From NCBI GenBank assembly GCA_018398765.1, contig JAHBMJ010000718.1, forward strand, positions 7,501 to 42,066: a stretch of DNA of 34,566 nt, in the 5' to 3' direction. The stretch is from Chromera velia. Lineage: Eukaryota > Sar > Chromeraceae. Position numbers and translations under genes: made by a program. The notes under the pieces were generated by a model that was not told the DNA's origin, made no database searches, and worked only from the letters and a program-made list of their open reading frames with translations. Positions 11,938 to 23,733 of the stretch are shown here, one piece after another (within the stretch, counting starts at the first letter, position 1; each line of letters begins with the position of its first letter).

Positions 11938-12516
11938 GAAACGTGAATGAATACTTGGAGAGAAAGGGGAGAAAGACGGAAGGAGCGCATGACCAAAACA
12001 GTGTCAGCTCTCTTCATCTTCGGTTCTTCAGGCAGCAGAAGAGTCTGCGAGAAAGAAGAAAAGAGAAGACGAAAAGAGCGGAGACGATTTCCTGCCTGTG
12101 TAATTGTGTCGAGCCCCCTTTGTCTCCGCTGTACTTCTTAGATCGTCAATTTTAATTTAATCTAATGCTTTTCTCCTTCCCCTAATCCACTTTCTGTTAC
12201 CTTTCTGTCTTGTTCCCTGAAACCCTTTTCATCGTCTTGCCCTGTAATTAATGTTTGGGAAGAAAAGAGAAGACGCCTTGCGGCAATGTGCCTCTTCTGC
12301 CTGAAGCCCCACAGAAGATGGAACAAGTGGATCCCTCCTCCCGTTTCCTCACTGTAATTTAATTCGAAAAAGGTACATGCATACTGCACTGCACTGCGTT
12401 GCGTTGCAGTGAACGGAAGTGTTTGTAAAAGGGGGCCGGGTTGGGGGGATCCTGCGATCTTCTTTTCTTTGTGAGTGCACGCACGACTTCCGTGAATCAG
12501 TAAATCAGTCGGTCTC

Positions 12517-12549
<33 letters not shown>

Positions 12550-12619
12550 ATCGCTGCGGCGCTAGTCGAAGGTGCAGAACGCATGCCGTTTGTTTGGCGT
12601 TGCAGCCCGGGGCCCTTTC

Positions 12620-12662
<43 letters not shown>

Positions 12663-13890
12663 GTGTGTGTGTGTGTGTGTTCTCTCTGTACGACTTCATG
12701 TGCCTGCAGGAATTCATGCATGCACGTTCTCCAGTCCACTGACCTGTGTATATATATCTGTTGATCCACTGATCTGTGTACATCTGTCTGTCTGCTCTTC
12801 TGTACAACAGGGACGGGGGTTGGGGGGGAAAGCAAGGGGACATTGAACGGAGCCTGCCTGCGGGACTGGAAAGCGAGGGGAGAGGAGGGCAGTAAAGCGA
12901 GGGCAGGAAAGGCTAATGTGACTGTTGCTTTCTCTTTCTCTTTCCCTTTCCTTTTTGCCCCTATCCAAATTTCTCTTTTCTCCTATGTCGCGTGCGGAAA
13001 GGTGATGGGGAAGGAGAATATTGTCGCCCTGGAGGAAGTGAGGAAATGTCTCTCTTTCACTCTGGCACTGCAATCGGTGAAATGATTCCAGCGACAAAGA
13101 AAAGGGGAGAGAAAGGGGAAGGGGAAGGACAATCCAAGTCGGAACTTTTGTGAAGTTTCAACTGGACATGGAAAGCCCGAATTAAGACGGCAAACAGAAC
13201 GAAGAAAGAGGGAGACAATTAAGAGGTGCATGGAGTCTGACAGCATTCATGCAGGACTCCGACATTCACCCCTCGAATCGTCAGCGAGGGGAAACACGTT
13301 ACACGTCAGAGAAAGGAACAGGGGGAGAGACTCACAGAATTAAGTGCGTATGCAGGGGCTCATGCAGGGGTCGAAATCGTCGTAATTTGTGGTCTCGTAT
13401 TAGCCTCGTGAACCTGCTTTTGCCTAGGCTTTTGCGCATGATGGTGTTCGGAATCTTCGGATGAGTTCAACTAGGAGCTCAATTCAAAAGCTGAATGCAG
13501 GGAGCAATTGAACTTGAAGCGGGTGCCTATACGGGTGCCTATACCTATCGTGGTGAGAAAGGATCGATTTTCGGAATTCAAAAAGTTTATGCATCTGTTG
13601 CCAGAGTTAAAAACTAAATCCTGTCACACATCATGAGTACTAGCATGTCTAAGCATGGGTAGCATCTGCTGCTAGACCTACTGTAGCACCAAGGTAAAAG
13701 CTTATGCAAAAAGTCAAAATAACCGGGAAAAAACTTATTATATATAATTTATTACCAGGATTTGGCAAGTTGACACCTAGGCTACATATGTATGTGTACT
13801 TTACTCTGGATTTTACTCTATATAAGGACTTAGATAAGGATACAAATTTAAACCTAGATTTAAACGTAATTAAAAACATCAACTAATTTT
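11938..13890. other. 3' flank of the ankyrin-like gene, low complexity
   Basis: Pyrimidine-rich DNA with (TCTG)n near 12516-12548, (TC)n near 12626-12658 and a short TG run near 12661-12680. The pyrimidine bias on + suggests that rightward transcription may continue. One possible small exon lies near 13003-13084 (acceptor GCGGAAAG, then MGKENIVALEEVRK and a stop), but nothing ties it to a gene. From about 13470 the sequence turns AT-rich. Confidence 0.4.
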
Positions 13891-13894
13891 TATA

Positions 13895-14274
13895 GATGGG
13901 GCCCTCGAAAAGGATGCCGAGATGTTCCTAAAGAAGGTAGCACATCTTCTGAGTGTTAAGTGGGATAGGACATACAGGCAAGTGTGCACATACATAAGGG
14001 CAAAAATGCAGGCAGCGCACCACAGAGCAGCCAGCGGGTGCTAGAGCGAGTACCTCTAGGCTTAGATTCAATATATAACTTGAAGAGGGTGGCAGAGCGA
14101 TTGAATGAGAAATGGGGGCAACACGTAAGCAAGACGTGCGGCTGGATCCGAGCCCAACTGCAGATTGTCCACCTGAAAGTGGCAAGTGTATGCATTCGGG
14201 GGACTAGAGGAGTGCAGGGGGAGGGCTGGGAGGAAGGAGGAGTAGGCAGTGCGCTGGTCATGACTGAAGGATAG
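13895..14274 (+). pseudogene. Decayed retroelement-like coding remnant
   Basis: Two overlapping frames on + carry similar protein patterns. Frame one (13895-14044) ends in TAG and includes [18 protein letters not shown]. Frame two runs from 13984 to a stop at 14274 and includes [18 protein letters not shown], followed by CIRGTRG. The shared spacing of KW, C and IRA with a trailing Cys suggests one protein region duplicated or frame-shifted. Such patterns occur in protist retroelement ORFs as I recall them, but I cannot confirm a family. It lies in AT-rich DNA beside the large palindrome. Confidence 0.35.
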
Positions 14275-15042
14275 GAAGTACTTAGCAAATGCTGAAGAAG
14301 GCATTCAGACGGAGGAGCGTCAAGTATGAGGTCGTATGAGAGAGAGAGCTAGCAGTGAAAGCAGTAACCAGGATAGAAGGAAGAGACAAAAGACGCATAG
14401 GCCAGATGCTAGGAACAAACTTTAAGTTAATGTCCCCCCCAAAAATATATATATATATATCTTTAGGGTTCCCCAAATATAATAATATAAATATAATATA
14501 ATATGATATAACATCTATATAAATTTACCCCGTGTTTATCTTTTTTCCTCTCTTAATTCATCTGAATAGAACAACTTGCCTCTGAAGCCTTATAAAAAAC
14601 CGTTTCAAAAAACAATAACTAAAGAGATGCGTCATCATCAGATTTTGCAAGACCGATCGTAGGGCGGATCTTCATTCTCTGACTCATCTCCGGCCTTCAA
14701 CCCAATCTTCATCCTCTCATATTACAATGATTACATTAAGTTTATATTATATTATATTACATTATATTATATTAGCGTTTTGTCTGAAATATAATATATA
14801 TTGAATCTGAGCCTAGGGGTGCCTGCGGGGCACCAGGGGAGAGGTGCGAAGAGTGAGCATTGAGGGAGGGGCAGCGGCAGCGGCAGTGCTCAGGTAGACG
14901 GAGTGACGATCAACCGCTACTAAGGAATAAGGCAAAGTAGCGGAAAGACATGGAGAGATTACACTGGCGTAGCAGAAAACATGTGACTGACTCACTATGC
15001 ACACAGATGTCAATGTCATCAAACTTTACACCTGCATGATAA
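14275..15042. other. AT-rich intergenic, no gene
   Basis: Contains short (AT)n and TAATATAA-type runs (about 14445-14520 and 14735-14800). No frame carries a recognisable product, and it is probably non-coding flank of the mobile elements. Confidence 0.5.
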
Positions 15043-16500
15043 CCTAAGCGACGCACAGTGGTAAAAAAAAAAAAATCTGAAAACGTCTATTCTTTTTTTT
15101 TTTAAATTTAAAATTTTATTGTATATGTAAAAAAAAAAAAGGTTAAATGACTAGCTTCAACTAGAGTTTGAATCATATCTAGGATCCTAGTTTCACTTTT
15201 AGCTTAGTAGACGCTTAAAAAGATTGACCAAAACTAGCTTTGACTAGAGCTTCGGAATATATATCGTCCTAGATATCATCAAAGAGCCAGTCAAAGAGCC
15301 AGTCAAAGATGTTTTCCAGGTCGACAGCTTTGCATCTGAAGAACTGTATGAAGATGCTGAAGACGAGGGGGAGAAGGAGGATGAGCAAGGTGATGATGCA
15401 GATGCAGCGGCTAGCCGTGAAAATATGTTCAACTAAGAGTACGAGTCGATACCGCGTACGGATGATACTGAAGTGGCTGCAGAATTTACGAGAAAGAAAG
15501 GGCGGATGCAAGTCAATGTGAATGGAAAATAAGAAGACATGGTTAGTTTTTTTAATAAACACAGCAAACAGAAGAGAAAAAAGTTTGGTGACAGTGCAGT
15601 TGAATAAGGGAAAAAAGATTGGTTCGTCCGTGTTCAACAAAGTCGATGATGGAATGGTGAAGACACTAGTAGAGACACTAGGAGAAACAAACGTACAATA
15701 ACAACTAGGACTAGAACTAGGGTTGAAACTAGGGTTAAAAGATGTTTAAAACTTGAGTTGAGTAATAAGTTTGCGAGGAAGTTAGTTTAAAAGTACTTCT
15801 AAAAGGTGCTGAGTGCTCCTCTAGGTGCTCCTAGAGGTGTTCTATAGGAAATCCTTTTTTCTACGAAGGATTTCCTATAGAGCACCCCTAGGAGCACCTA
15901 GAGGACTCTAAGAGGAGCACCTTTTAGAAGTACTTTTAAACTAACTTCCTCGCAAACTTATTACTCAACTCAAAGTTTTAAACATCTTTTAACCCTAGTT
16001 TCAACCCTAGTTCTAATCCTAGTTGTTATTGTACGTTTATCTCTACTAGTGTCTCTACTAGTGTCTTCACCATTCCATCATCGACTTTGTTGAACACGGA
16101 CCAACCAATCTTTTTTCCCTTATTCAACTACACTGTCACCAGACTTTTCTCTCTTCTCTTTGCTGTGTCTGTTAAAAAAACTAACCATGTCTTCTTGTTT
16201 TCTATTCACATTGACTTGCATCCGCCCTTTCTCTCTTGTTCTTTGACTGGCTCTTTGACGATATCTGGGACAATATACATTTCAAAGCTCTAGTCGAAGC
16301 TAGTTTTGGTCAATCCTTTTAAGCGTCTACTAAGCTAAAAGTGAAACTGGGATCCTAGATATGATTCAAACTCTAGTTGAAGCTAGTCATTTAACCTTTA
16401 TTTTTTTTTACATATACAATAAAATTTTAAATAAAAAAAAAAAAAGAATAGACGTTTTCATTTTTTTTTTTTTTTTTTTTACCACTGTGCGTCGCCTAGG
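15043..16500. mobile_element. Giant palindrome / fold-back element
   Basis: The two halves are reverse complements. The outer end CCTAAGCGACGCACAGTGG at 15043 matches the complement of the other end, CCACTGTGCGTCGCCTAGG, at 16500. The centre is a 9-nt loop at 15857-15865 flanked by the stem CTATAGGAAATCCTT. The left arm is about 814 bp and the right about 635 bp. The difference is mostly one segment, roughly 15309-15500, present only on the left. Arms differ by scattered substitutions, so they are old or diverging. Long terminal inverted repeats meeting at a small loop fit a fold-back DNA transposon or a large MITE-like element. I could not define a target-site duplication. Confidence 0.8.
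15308..15531 (+). pseudogene. Coding-like remnant in left arm of the palindrome
   Basis: One + frame reads as an acidic protein (SEELYEDAEDEGEKEDEQGD), hits TAA near 15434, then continues EYESIPRTDDTEVAAEFTRK to another TAA near 15530. Most of it falls in the segment missing from the right arm. It could be the last piece of a transposon-encoded protein or captured host sequence. No transposase motif is visible. Confidence 0.3.
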
Positions 16501-17793
16501 CATAAAATAACTGTGCCTTTTTCTAAAAAACACATCTTCAAGTGTCACCTTGAGGATCCCAGCCCCTCTCTGTACCTTCGAGTCAGGCTCCGAGTCAAGA
16601 CTGCGCTGCTCTCCTTCATCCGTCTTGGAACGTCCTTTCGAATCTCTCCCAGGCCCCTTCTGGCGCCGCCTTACTTCATTCACACACAGATCAACTCGCA
16701 GCCGCCCACAGACCACAAGATAAAAAAATGACAAGAACACCGATGCACACGGACTACGGTGAGTAAATGAAGAAACCACTTCGCAGGTCAGAGCCTCCCC
16801 TTCAACTCACAGCTCCCTCTGCCCTTCAACATTAATGACTCAAGGGCAAATGAGCGCGATTGCCGGCCTGACGACTGAAATGAAAGGCACGCAAAACAAA
16901 ACTCTCTCTGCAAACAGAATGCTGCGCTTCCTTTCCCCTCGTTTTTTCCATCTCTTCTTCTCAATTTGTCCTTACCCTCCCTTCTTCGCTTCCCCTTCCT
17001 TCCAAAGTGCATTCCGACTTCTTCTCTCTGACACTTTTCCGATATCTCTTTCTATTTCAGGCAAAAACGTGAGCCCATCCCTCCTCTCTCCTGTCGACTC
17101 CACGGCAAAGCAAAAATCGGCATTCATTCAAATCAAGCAACCTTCGAACGGCAATGTCACGCGCAAAACTGAAATCTCCCGCTGGCCCCGTCTGTCTGTA
17201 CCCACGTCTTCTTTCGAAAAGACGGGGGGGGAGACGGAGAAAGGTGAAGAACCGGGGTGCATGGGAGAGGAACCAAAATGTGAAAAGCCGTAAGAAGGAA
17301 GCAAAGAAAATGAAAGTCACACTGCAGAATCAAGGAGAGAGGGTCCAATTAAATATTCCCTTCATCCCTTACCATCCATCCAGCCATCGATGCATCGAAT
17401 CACTTCACTTCAACAGAACGAAAAGAGAGGCAGGGACGACAGAGAACGCCCACGAGAGCTTACAATCATTCGTCAACAAAGGAATCAATCATCCTTTTAT
17501 CAATTCTCCTCCCGCTCGAATTGAGCCTACGCTCTCTACTTCAATAAAATCGAATGACTGCTTTTCACCTCCCTCCCCCCTCCAATTGAGAGTACCACGG
17601 CACTTCCCCATCTCACCTTCTACTTTCCCCCCTTCTTCCTTTCCGCTCTCCACGCCCTCCACGCAGCTAGTCGACAGGCGAATGGAGACCGGAAAAAAAA
17701 GAGGGGCCCCACGGACTTTCTTTGTATGCTTCTTTCTTGCTCTCTTTGCACGTTTGTGTGTCCAGGAGAAAGAAAACATTTCCCTGTCTTCTC
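16501..17793. other. 3' flank of urate oxidase, no supported gene
   Basis: Mixed-composition DNA downstream of the leftward urate oxidase gene. A 223-codon + frame (17154-17825) is low-complexity, overlaps the last urate oxidase exon in antisense and has no domain pattern. I see no repeat or RNA gene. Confidence 0.45.
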
Positions 17794-18065
17794 TCAAAGA
17801 CGTGAACGCGCGTCACCTCGGCTGACCGAGCATTTGATCAGACCTGCACTCACGCAAATAAGTTTCGAATCACAGGTCTGTGTCTGATCATCCTAACTTG
17901 ATTCAGTTCTGATACTGTGCTTTCTGAGCAGTCATGCATGTAGCCGCTTTTCTTTCATGCGCGCGAGGGAGAGGGACACAGGGCGAAAGCGGGGAGGCCA
18001 AAAACCCAACGACGGAATTGATGCGGAAGGCTGAGCGGAAAAATTGGGGGGGAAGAATGGGCCGC

Positions 18066-18100
<35 letters not shown>

Positions 18101-21100
18101 AAGGGGCGGTCTGACCTGAAGGATCGTCGGTGGGAAAAAAGATCTCGTTGTCGTTCTCAATGCCGAATCTCTGCACTCACAAAACACAAAATTCACTCAG
18201 GCACATTCACCCACTTCGTTGCTCTCTTCTTTCTCGCACAAATACACCTGCATATACACAGAGATAGAGGGAGAGAGAGGCGCACTGAGAAAAGTTTGCA
18301 AATCGAGAGGAGGGCTTGATGAAGATGCCTTTCGACTGTTTTTTTTCTCTTTGCTCTCTCTAGAGCACCCACGCCATCCTGCCGACTCTCGATTGGCAGT
18401 TGCCTGCTGCCTGTCTGTCTCGTTGTCTGTTTGTCTGACCTTGAGGTCAAAGAGGAAGTGGTGGATGTTCGGCAAGACCAGAGAGACCCTCTCGACTTCC
18501 GAGACCTCCTCCAGGGTCTTCACGGCCATCTTGTACATCGTCTCCTGGACGCTTTTGCTGTACTCTCCCCCTCGAGAGGGGCCTGCATTTTGCGTGTGTG
18601 CGTGTGTGGATTCATGTATCGAGGGCGCGATGCTTTTGCGTGAGGGAAATCCTCATCTGTGAGGCAAAATGGAGGCAACGATGGGAAACATTCGTGCGAA
18701 TTTGCACGCACACCTCGGATGATCTGCGGTTGGCCAGACTCCATGATAAAGAGACAGGAGCTAGGTGAAAACCCATGAACTTTATAAGAAAAAAGGAGCG
18801 GCAGGATTCTTGGCGTAAAGAAAGGACTGTAAGAATTTCAAAAGAGTCGATGCATGCGTGCCTGCCTGCACATCAGTCGCAGAGTTTTATCGACGAACAA
18901 GACGAAGAGCGAGAATGAGACACACAAATGGAGCAGCGCAGGTGGGGGAGGAGACGGCACCTCTGCAATTCGAACTGACCGGAAAATACCTGAAGCATCA
19001 GCTCACGGACTTCTGCGCAACTTACAAAGAAAGGAAGCCAGGGAGGGGGGGCAAAGAAGAACGGTAAGAAATTTCAACAAACCCTTCTTTCTACGCACGC
19101 AAACAGAGAGAGGAACCGGGCAAATGTGTGTGAGGTGAAGAAGGAGACTGACTCTTCACTGGAAGAAGACGAGGGTGAATGAATGAATGAATGAATGAAT
19201 GAATGAATGAATGAATGAATGAATCAGTGACTGAACTTTCCCTCAAGGACCATTTTTTGCAATGGCACAACATTGGAAAGGCCCGTCAAGGTTCTGACTG
19301 ACTCTCTCGGAGGAACGTCAATCGATGCGACTTCGGACTTTGAAGCAAACAAACCACTTGTAGGAAAGAAAAGAAAACAACGCTATTGACCCTTCTCTTT
19401 GTCTGCGTAATGCAAAGCGGACTGCTTTTTTGACCGCACATTCGACCCCTCTCTCTGCTCTGTCCCCTCCCCCTCACTCCCTCACTCACTCTGGTTGATC
19501 TGCCCAAACCGCCCCTCGGGGAGACGGGAGCCGAAGGACCAACGTGCGTCGACGGTTGTGCAGAAGATTCGTTCCCTGCAGAATTCCAATGTACAACCAG
19601 GAGTGAGTGTGCTCAAAAACAACGCGATGAGAGCCCCTCCTGGCGGGTGAGAAAGAAAATGGCAGGCCGACGTAGACACAGAGGTAGAGGACCACCGTGG
19701 AACATAGAATAGAAAGGAAAATACGCATCTGATCCTCTGCTTGCTCTGTATATTGGCAGTGACCAACTAGCTCAGACGAACGATACGAAATCACACAGGC
19801 CGACAGACCTCGTTGGTTTGAGGGTAGTGTACTCATCCACCACATATCCCTCGAATCCGCTTTGGGTTGTCTTCATGATCTTCATGTCTGCAATCCCAGA
19901 CTCGACACTGAAGGGCCCTCCGCTGCAGAGAGAGAAGAGAAGCGGCGTACTTTGAATGAATGTTTATCCACCAACCTGCTAGACTCTTTCTATGCATGAG
20001 CCGTCTGCTCCCTCCATAGAAACTGCAGTGACAGCAACCGCAGGACCGACTTCCTTCCTTCGCACCCAAATTCATTCATTCTCGTCTGCGTCTCTTCAAA
20101 TTTGAAAACAGAAAGAGGAAGGGAGCGGGAGTATGCCAGAGAGGGACATAAACCGGTGGCAGAATTCCCCGCTTCCTTTTTTGTGTCGCCTGCTCTCCTT
20201 TTGCGTGACAGGGAGCGTTCTTCTGGGTAGAGACAGCACTGCATGTCAGCAGAGGGAGAGGCGCCTTTTCAGGGCATGTGGAAGGAGAGCAGAGAAGAGA
20301 GGACTGACTCAACTGCATCCATACGACAGTCGAAGAAACAGATGGAGGGATGGAGGGACTCACCGAGATCCCCGACACACCGCCACCCTCTTTTCAGGAC
20401 CCACGTGCGTGAACACGTGCTCGTGGGGTTGGCCTCCGGGGGCTGCACACATACATGCACACATCCACAACACGCACACAATCATCCACATACAAGGACA
20501 TACCCTCTCTCTTTCTCTCACGCACACTCCCTCGCTCAAACACGCCCACAACACCCACGTGCACACACACAAATTGCACCCAAAAAGTTTCACAAGACAA
20601 GGAAACGGGGGCGTGCGGGACTGATGCATTTTGCCCAGCAGACTGAAGGCGTGAGCCTCTAGGACGCTATCGCGGCGTCACCATAAGTTCCTCCCTCTAT
20701 TTTGCTCGAGGCTCCTCCCTTCACGCAGTCGAGTCGAGAGACAAAGAGCCTGCCTGCCTGCCTCGGTCAATCTTCCCCTCCTCCATCAATCATAGTGGGT
20801 GGGTGCATGATGCAGCTAGGGAAGAACGGACGGGCGAGCGGGCTGCGGGGGGGCGGGAGGGAGGGAGGGGAAGGAAGGAAGGAAGGAAAGGAAGGCAGGA
20901 AGGAAGGACGGGAGGGAGGGAGGAAGGAAGGAGGGAAGGAGGGAAGGAAGGGACGAGAGCAGGATGAACACCCTGCGTTCACACAAAAAGGAAGAGGGGG
21001 GTATTGAAGAACATGTCTGAGTACTACCCGTTTCTTCTTTCTTCTTCTCTTCTCTTTTCGACTTCAAGTTGACTTACCGACGCGCTGCCAGAGTTTCTCC

Positions 21101-22044
21101 TGGAGGCTCACTGTCACTGCACTCAGGTGCTGGTGTCTGGTCAGGAAATGACGAATGAGCGCGAGGCCTGCATGGAGACGCCCAGAGAGAGAAGGGCCCC
21201 CGGGGGTGCATGGGGACTTTATGCCTTAGTTGCTTCGGCAGACCGACTGTCAATACAGACTTCAGTGTTCCTCTTCTTTGTTCTGCCGGACAGGCCAGGC
21301 AGCCAGGCAGGTCGCAGGTGTTCCTCCCTTGCTTTCCAACGCAAAGACACACTTGAAGTTGGTTAGAGAGGCAGCCAGAGTATGGAAGAAAGAAAGATAG
21401 CAAAGAAAAGAGGATTGTTCTGTCTGCACGTCTGTGTGTCACCTTCCTTCCTTACTTTCTTCCTTCCTTGAGTCATTGCGCGGGTGAGGGACATGAAGAG
21501 GAAACGGTTGGGCAGGGTGTGTGCAAATGATCCGACGAAAGAGAGACCATCATTCCAGGTTAAAATGCCGTCTCCTCTCCGTTGGTCTCTTCGAGGTGGA
21601 TTCTCTTGGGAAGAGAGTTAGAAAAGCTGACCGAAATCCTCCACCGAATCGAAGTTCGACTTCTTGGCAATCACATAGCACGTGTTTTTGACGGTATCTG
21701 TCGGAACCACGTTCGCATTGCTGCCCTCAGTGTAGGAAGTCTCCAGGTCGCCCTCAAGAAGACACTCCACATCGACCTCGCACAGGTCGTGCACGGAGGG
21801 ATTCAACGGGCTCCTGCGCACTCGCAGCACCCGGACCTTCGTCTTTCCGTACTGGCCCTCGACTCTGCACGCGCATGGGAAGGAAAGGAGGAGGGAAAGA
21901 GGACAGCCGAGGCATGTAGATGCACGGCTTGAACTCATCTGCTCATCCGTGGCCGTGTAAAACTGATGACATACAGCTGTGTCTTTGCATGGAAGACTTT
22001 CATTCTACCTTCCATGCTTCTGTTTGATTGCCTGACCTGAACAT
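17794..22044 (-). CDS. UOX: Urate oxidase (uricase), peroxisomal
   Basis: Oxidises urate to 5-hydroxyisourate in purine breakdown, without a cofactor. Ten coding exons join in phase: 22044-22037, 21864-21632, 21167-21078, 20442-20364, 19922-19809, 19575-19490, 19012-18980, 18582-18440, 18170-18116, 17843-17794, giving 296 aa, the usual length. Family residues are present: Lys10 (YGKTKV), Thr60 (PTDTVKNT), Phe160 (TTQSGFEGY), Arg177 (RERIFCTT), Gln227 (YSKSVQ), Asn253 and His255 (LPNIHHF). These line up within a few residues of the fungal enzyme's catalytic set. The C-terminus is SRL, a PTS1 signal. Exon 7 is only 33 nt (VRELMLQVFSG) and the first coding exon only 8 nt (ATGTTCAG). Five of nine donors start GTCAG. 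The gene is divergent from the FAD oxidoreductase. Confidence 0.93.
18067..18099. repeat. (AG)n microsatellite, intronic
   Basis: Dinucleotide run in the last urate oxidase intron, just downstream of the exon 9 donor at 18115. It is (CT)n in the transcript. Confidence 0.85.
19173..19223. repeat. (GAAT)n microsatellite, intronic
   Basis: About twelve tandem GAAT units in the intron between urate oxidase exons 6 and 7. Confidence 0.9.
20857..20952. repeat. GGAA/GGGA tandem repeats, intronic
   Basis: Purine-only run of GGAA and GGGA units in the intron between urate oxidase exons 3 and 4. It is CCTT-like in the transcript. Confidence 0.85.
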
Positions 22045-22652
22045 AGTGGTGCAGGAAGAGAGGCGATAGACAGGAGAAAAGGTTTTGTTCAGTCTTGACC
22101 AAAGGAGAAAAGCCGAGACAGGCGATCAGAATAGAGACTCAAAAAGTGCAGGGGGAACAGTAAAGTCAAGTAATCGGGTGAAAGGTTGACTGTCTTGCCG
22201 GGGTCTGCTGGAAGAGTGTCACAGATGTCTCGAAACTGCGGATCGAAGCAGCAAGTGGAAGCTTTCTCAGTCTGGTTGCTAGCTGTTTCGGATTTTATGG
22301 TCTAGCTTTGGGGACCGACCAAAATGGACGCCTCAAAAGGCCGAAACGCCCCGGGTGGGGCATAAGCCGGGATTAGCCATGCAGCGTCAGGGACCGACCA
22401 AAATGGACGCCCCAAAAGGCCAAAATGCCCTGAGCCGAGACGGTTGGTTCACTTTAGCTACAGTGATCTTCACCTCTCTAGCTCTCTCTCTCTCTACCTA
22501 TCTATCTCTCTCTCCTTCCTCGGTCGCTCCCACAATCCTGCAGTGTCCACTTCGACTGTTCAATTTGTTTTCTTTTGCACTAATGCTGTTCCGTTTCTGC
22601 AGAGAACGACAAACCAACTCAGCAGCTGACTTTTTTTTCTCTCGTGGTGCAG
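22045..22652. promoter_or_regulatory. Divergent promoter region with a duplicated 41-bp motif
   Basis: 608 bp separate the start codons of urate oxidase (-) and the FAD oxidoreductase (+). It contains two near-identical copies of a motif starting GGGACCGACCAAAATGGACG, at 22311-22351 and 22390-22430, spaced 79 bp start to start and differing at about three positions. The FAD-gene side also includes a (CT)-rich stretch (22470-22520) and an acceptor-like GTGGTGCAG ending at 22652, so part of this is probably 5' UTR intron. Confidence 0.5.
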
Positions 22653-23668
22653 ATGACGGCAGTCGGTGCACAAAACTGGAGACGGCTGTTCGCCCCTGCG
22701 GCAGCTGGTCTGGTGGCAGGTTCAATCGGATTTTGCCGTCTCCAGAGAGACCCTGTGCACTGTGACAAGCAGAGGGGCAGCCCTTCTACGCCTTTATCTG
22801 ACGGAGACGGCAGAAGTCGACCACGGTGTTATGTGATTGGTGCCGGAGTGGTCGGTGTGTCCACTGCGTATGAGGTGGCAAAGCAGGGATTTGATGTCGT
22901 GGTCCTCGACAGTGGATCGCGGGAGGTGGCAGAGTGCAGTCGTGCCGCTACGGGGGGAATGCAGAGAATGGTGATGTGCATAGACTTTTTCTCTTGGTTG
23001 AAGTCCTTTCGAAGCTTTCTGCCGTCTCCGCCATGGGCCAAGCCTCCCGACGGCCTTCCCTTCTGGCATGCCAAGCCGTCGCACACACTTTGTGATCTCC
23101 ATTTTCTTCGTTGGTTCCTGACCTACACACTCCATGGGATGCCTTTTGGGTACAGCGTGAACAGAAAGTCCCGATTTTATGAGAATTTGAAATTCACTAC
23201 GTGGGCAATTGATGAGATGATTGAGGTGATGAAGAACGAGACGGGGGGAGGGTGCGATCTGGAAAACGAGAGCGGTTTCGAAGAGGGAGGGGCAATGAAG
23301 TTTCTTCTTTCCAAATGTAAGTTGGAAGTGTTTTCATTTCCAGAATACTTACAATTTTGTATTCACAACTCGTAACGAAGCTTCTTCTCTGTAAACAGAA
23401 TTTGTTGCATCCACAAAGACCTCGTATTGCGAATGACCTGCCTCCTTCTGTGCGAATCTAAACGTGTTCTGATCGCTGCACGGAGAGAAGACGGTCCAGT
23501 CGTTGGACCAGCACCCTTTCGACTATTGATCACGCAACTTTATGGTTTCTGTGTTTGAGTCTTTGCCTGCCTCGTTCTCCTCAAGTCGAGTTTGAAGTTC
23601 TGCGCGAATGGGAACGTCTTGAAGGCAAAACTGTCGACCCTGGTTCATTTTCTCTCCCCTTCCGCCCC

Positions 23669-23733
<65 letters not shown>

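Noticed and set aside
17154-17825. 223-codon plus-strand ORF
   Set aside because: Low complexity, no domain pattern, and it overlaps the last urate oxidase exon in antisense.
18854-19138. Plus-strand ORF reading LQFELTGKYLKHQLTDFCAT, protein-like
   Set aside because: It is antisense to the urate oxidase micro-exon at 18980-19012, whose phase and family fit are much stronger.
19173-19223. Regular short tandem repeat considered as CRISPR-like
   Set aside because: It is a tetranucleotide microsatellite with no spacers.
22311-22345. Reverse complement contains CCATTTTGG, as in the dinoflagellate spliced leader
   Set aside because: Only nine bases match and the flanks do not, so this is likely chance. 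Not evidence for a spliced-leader gene.
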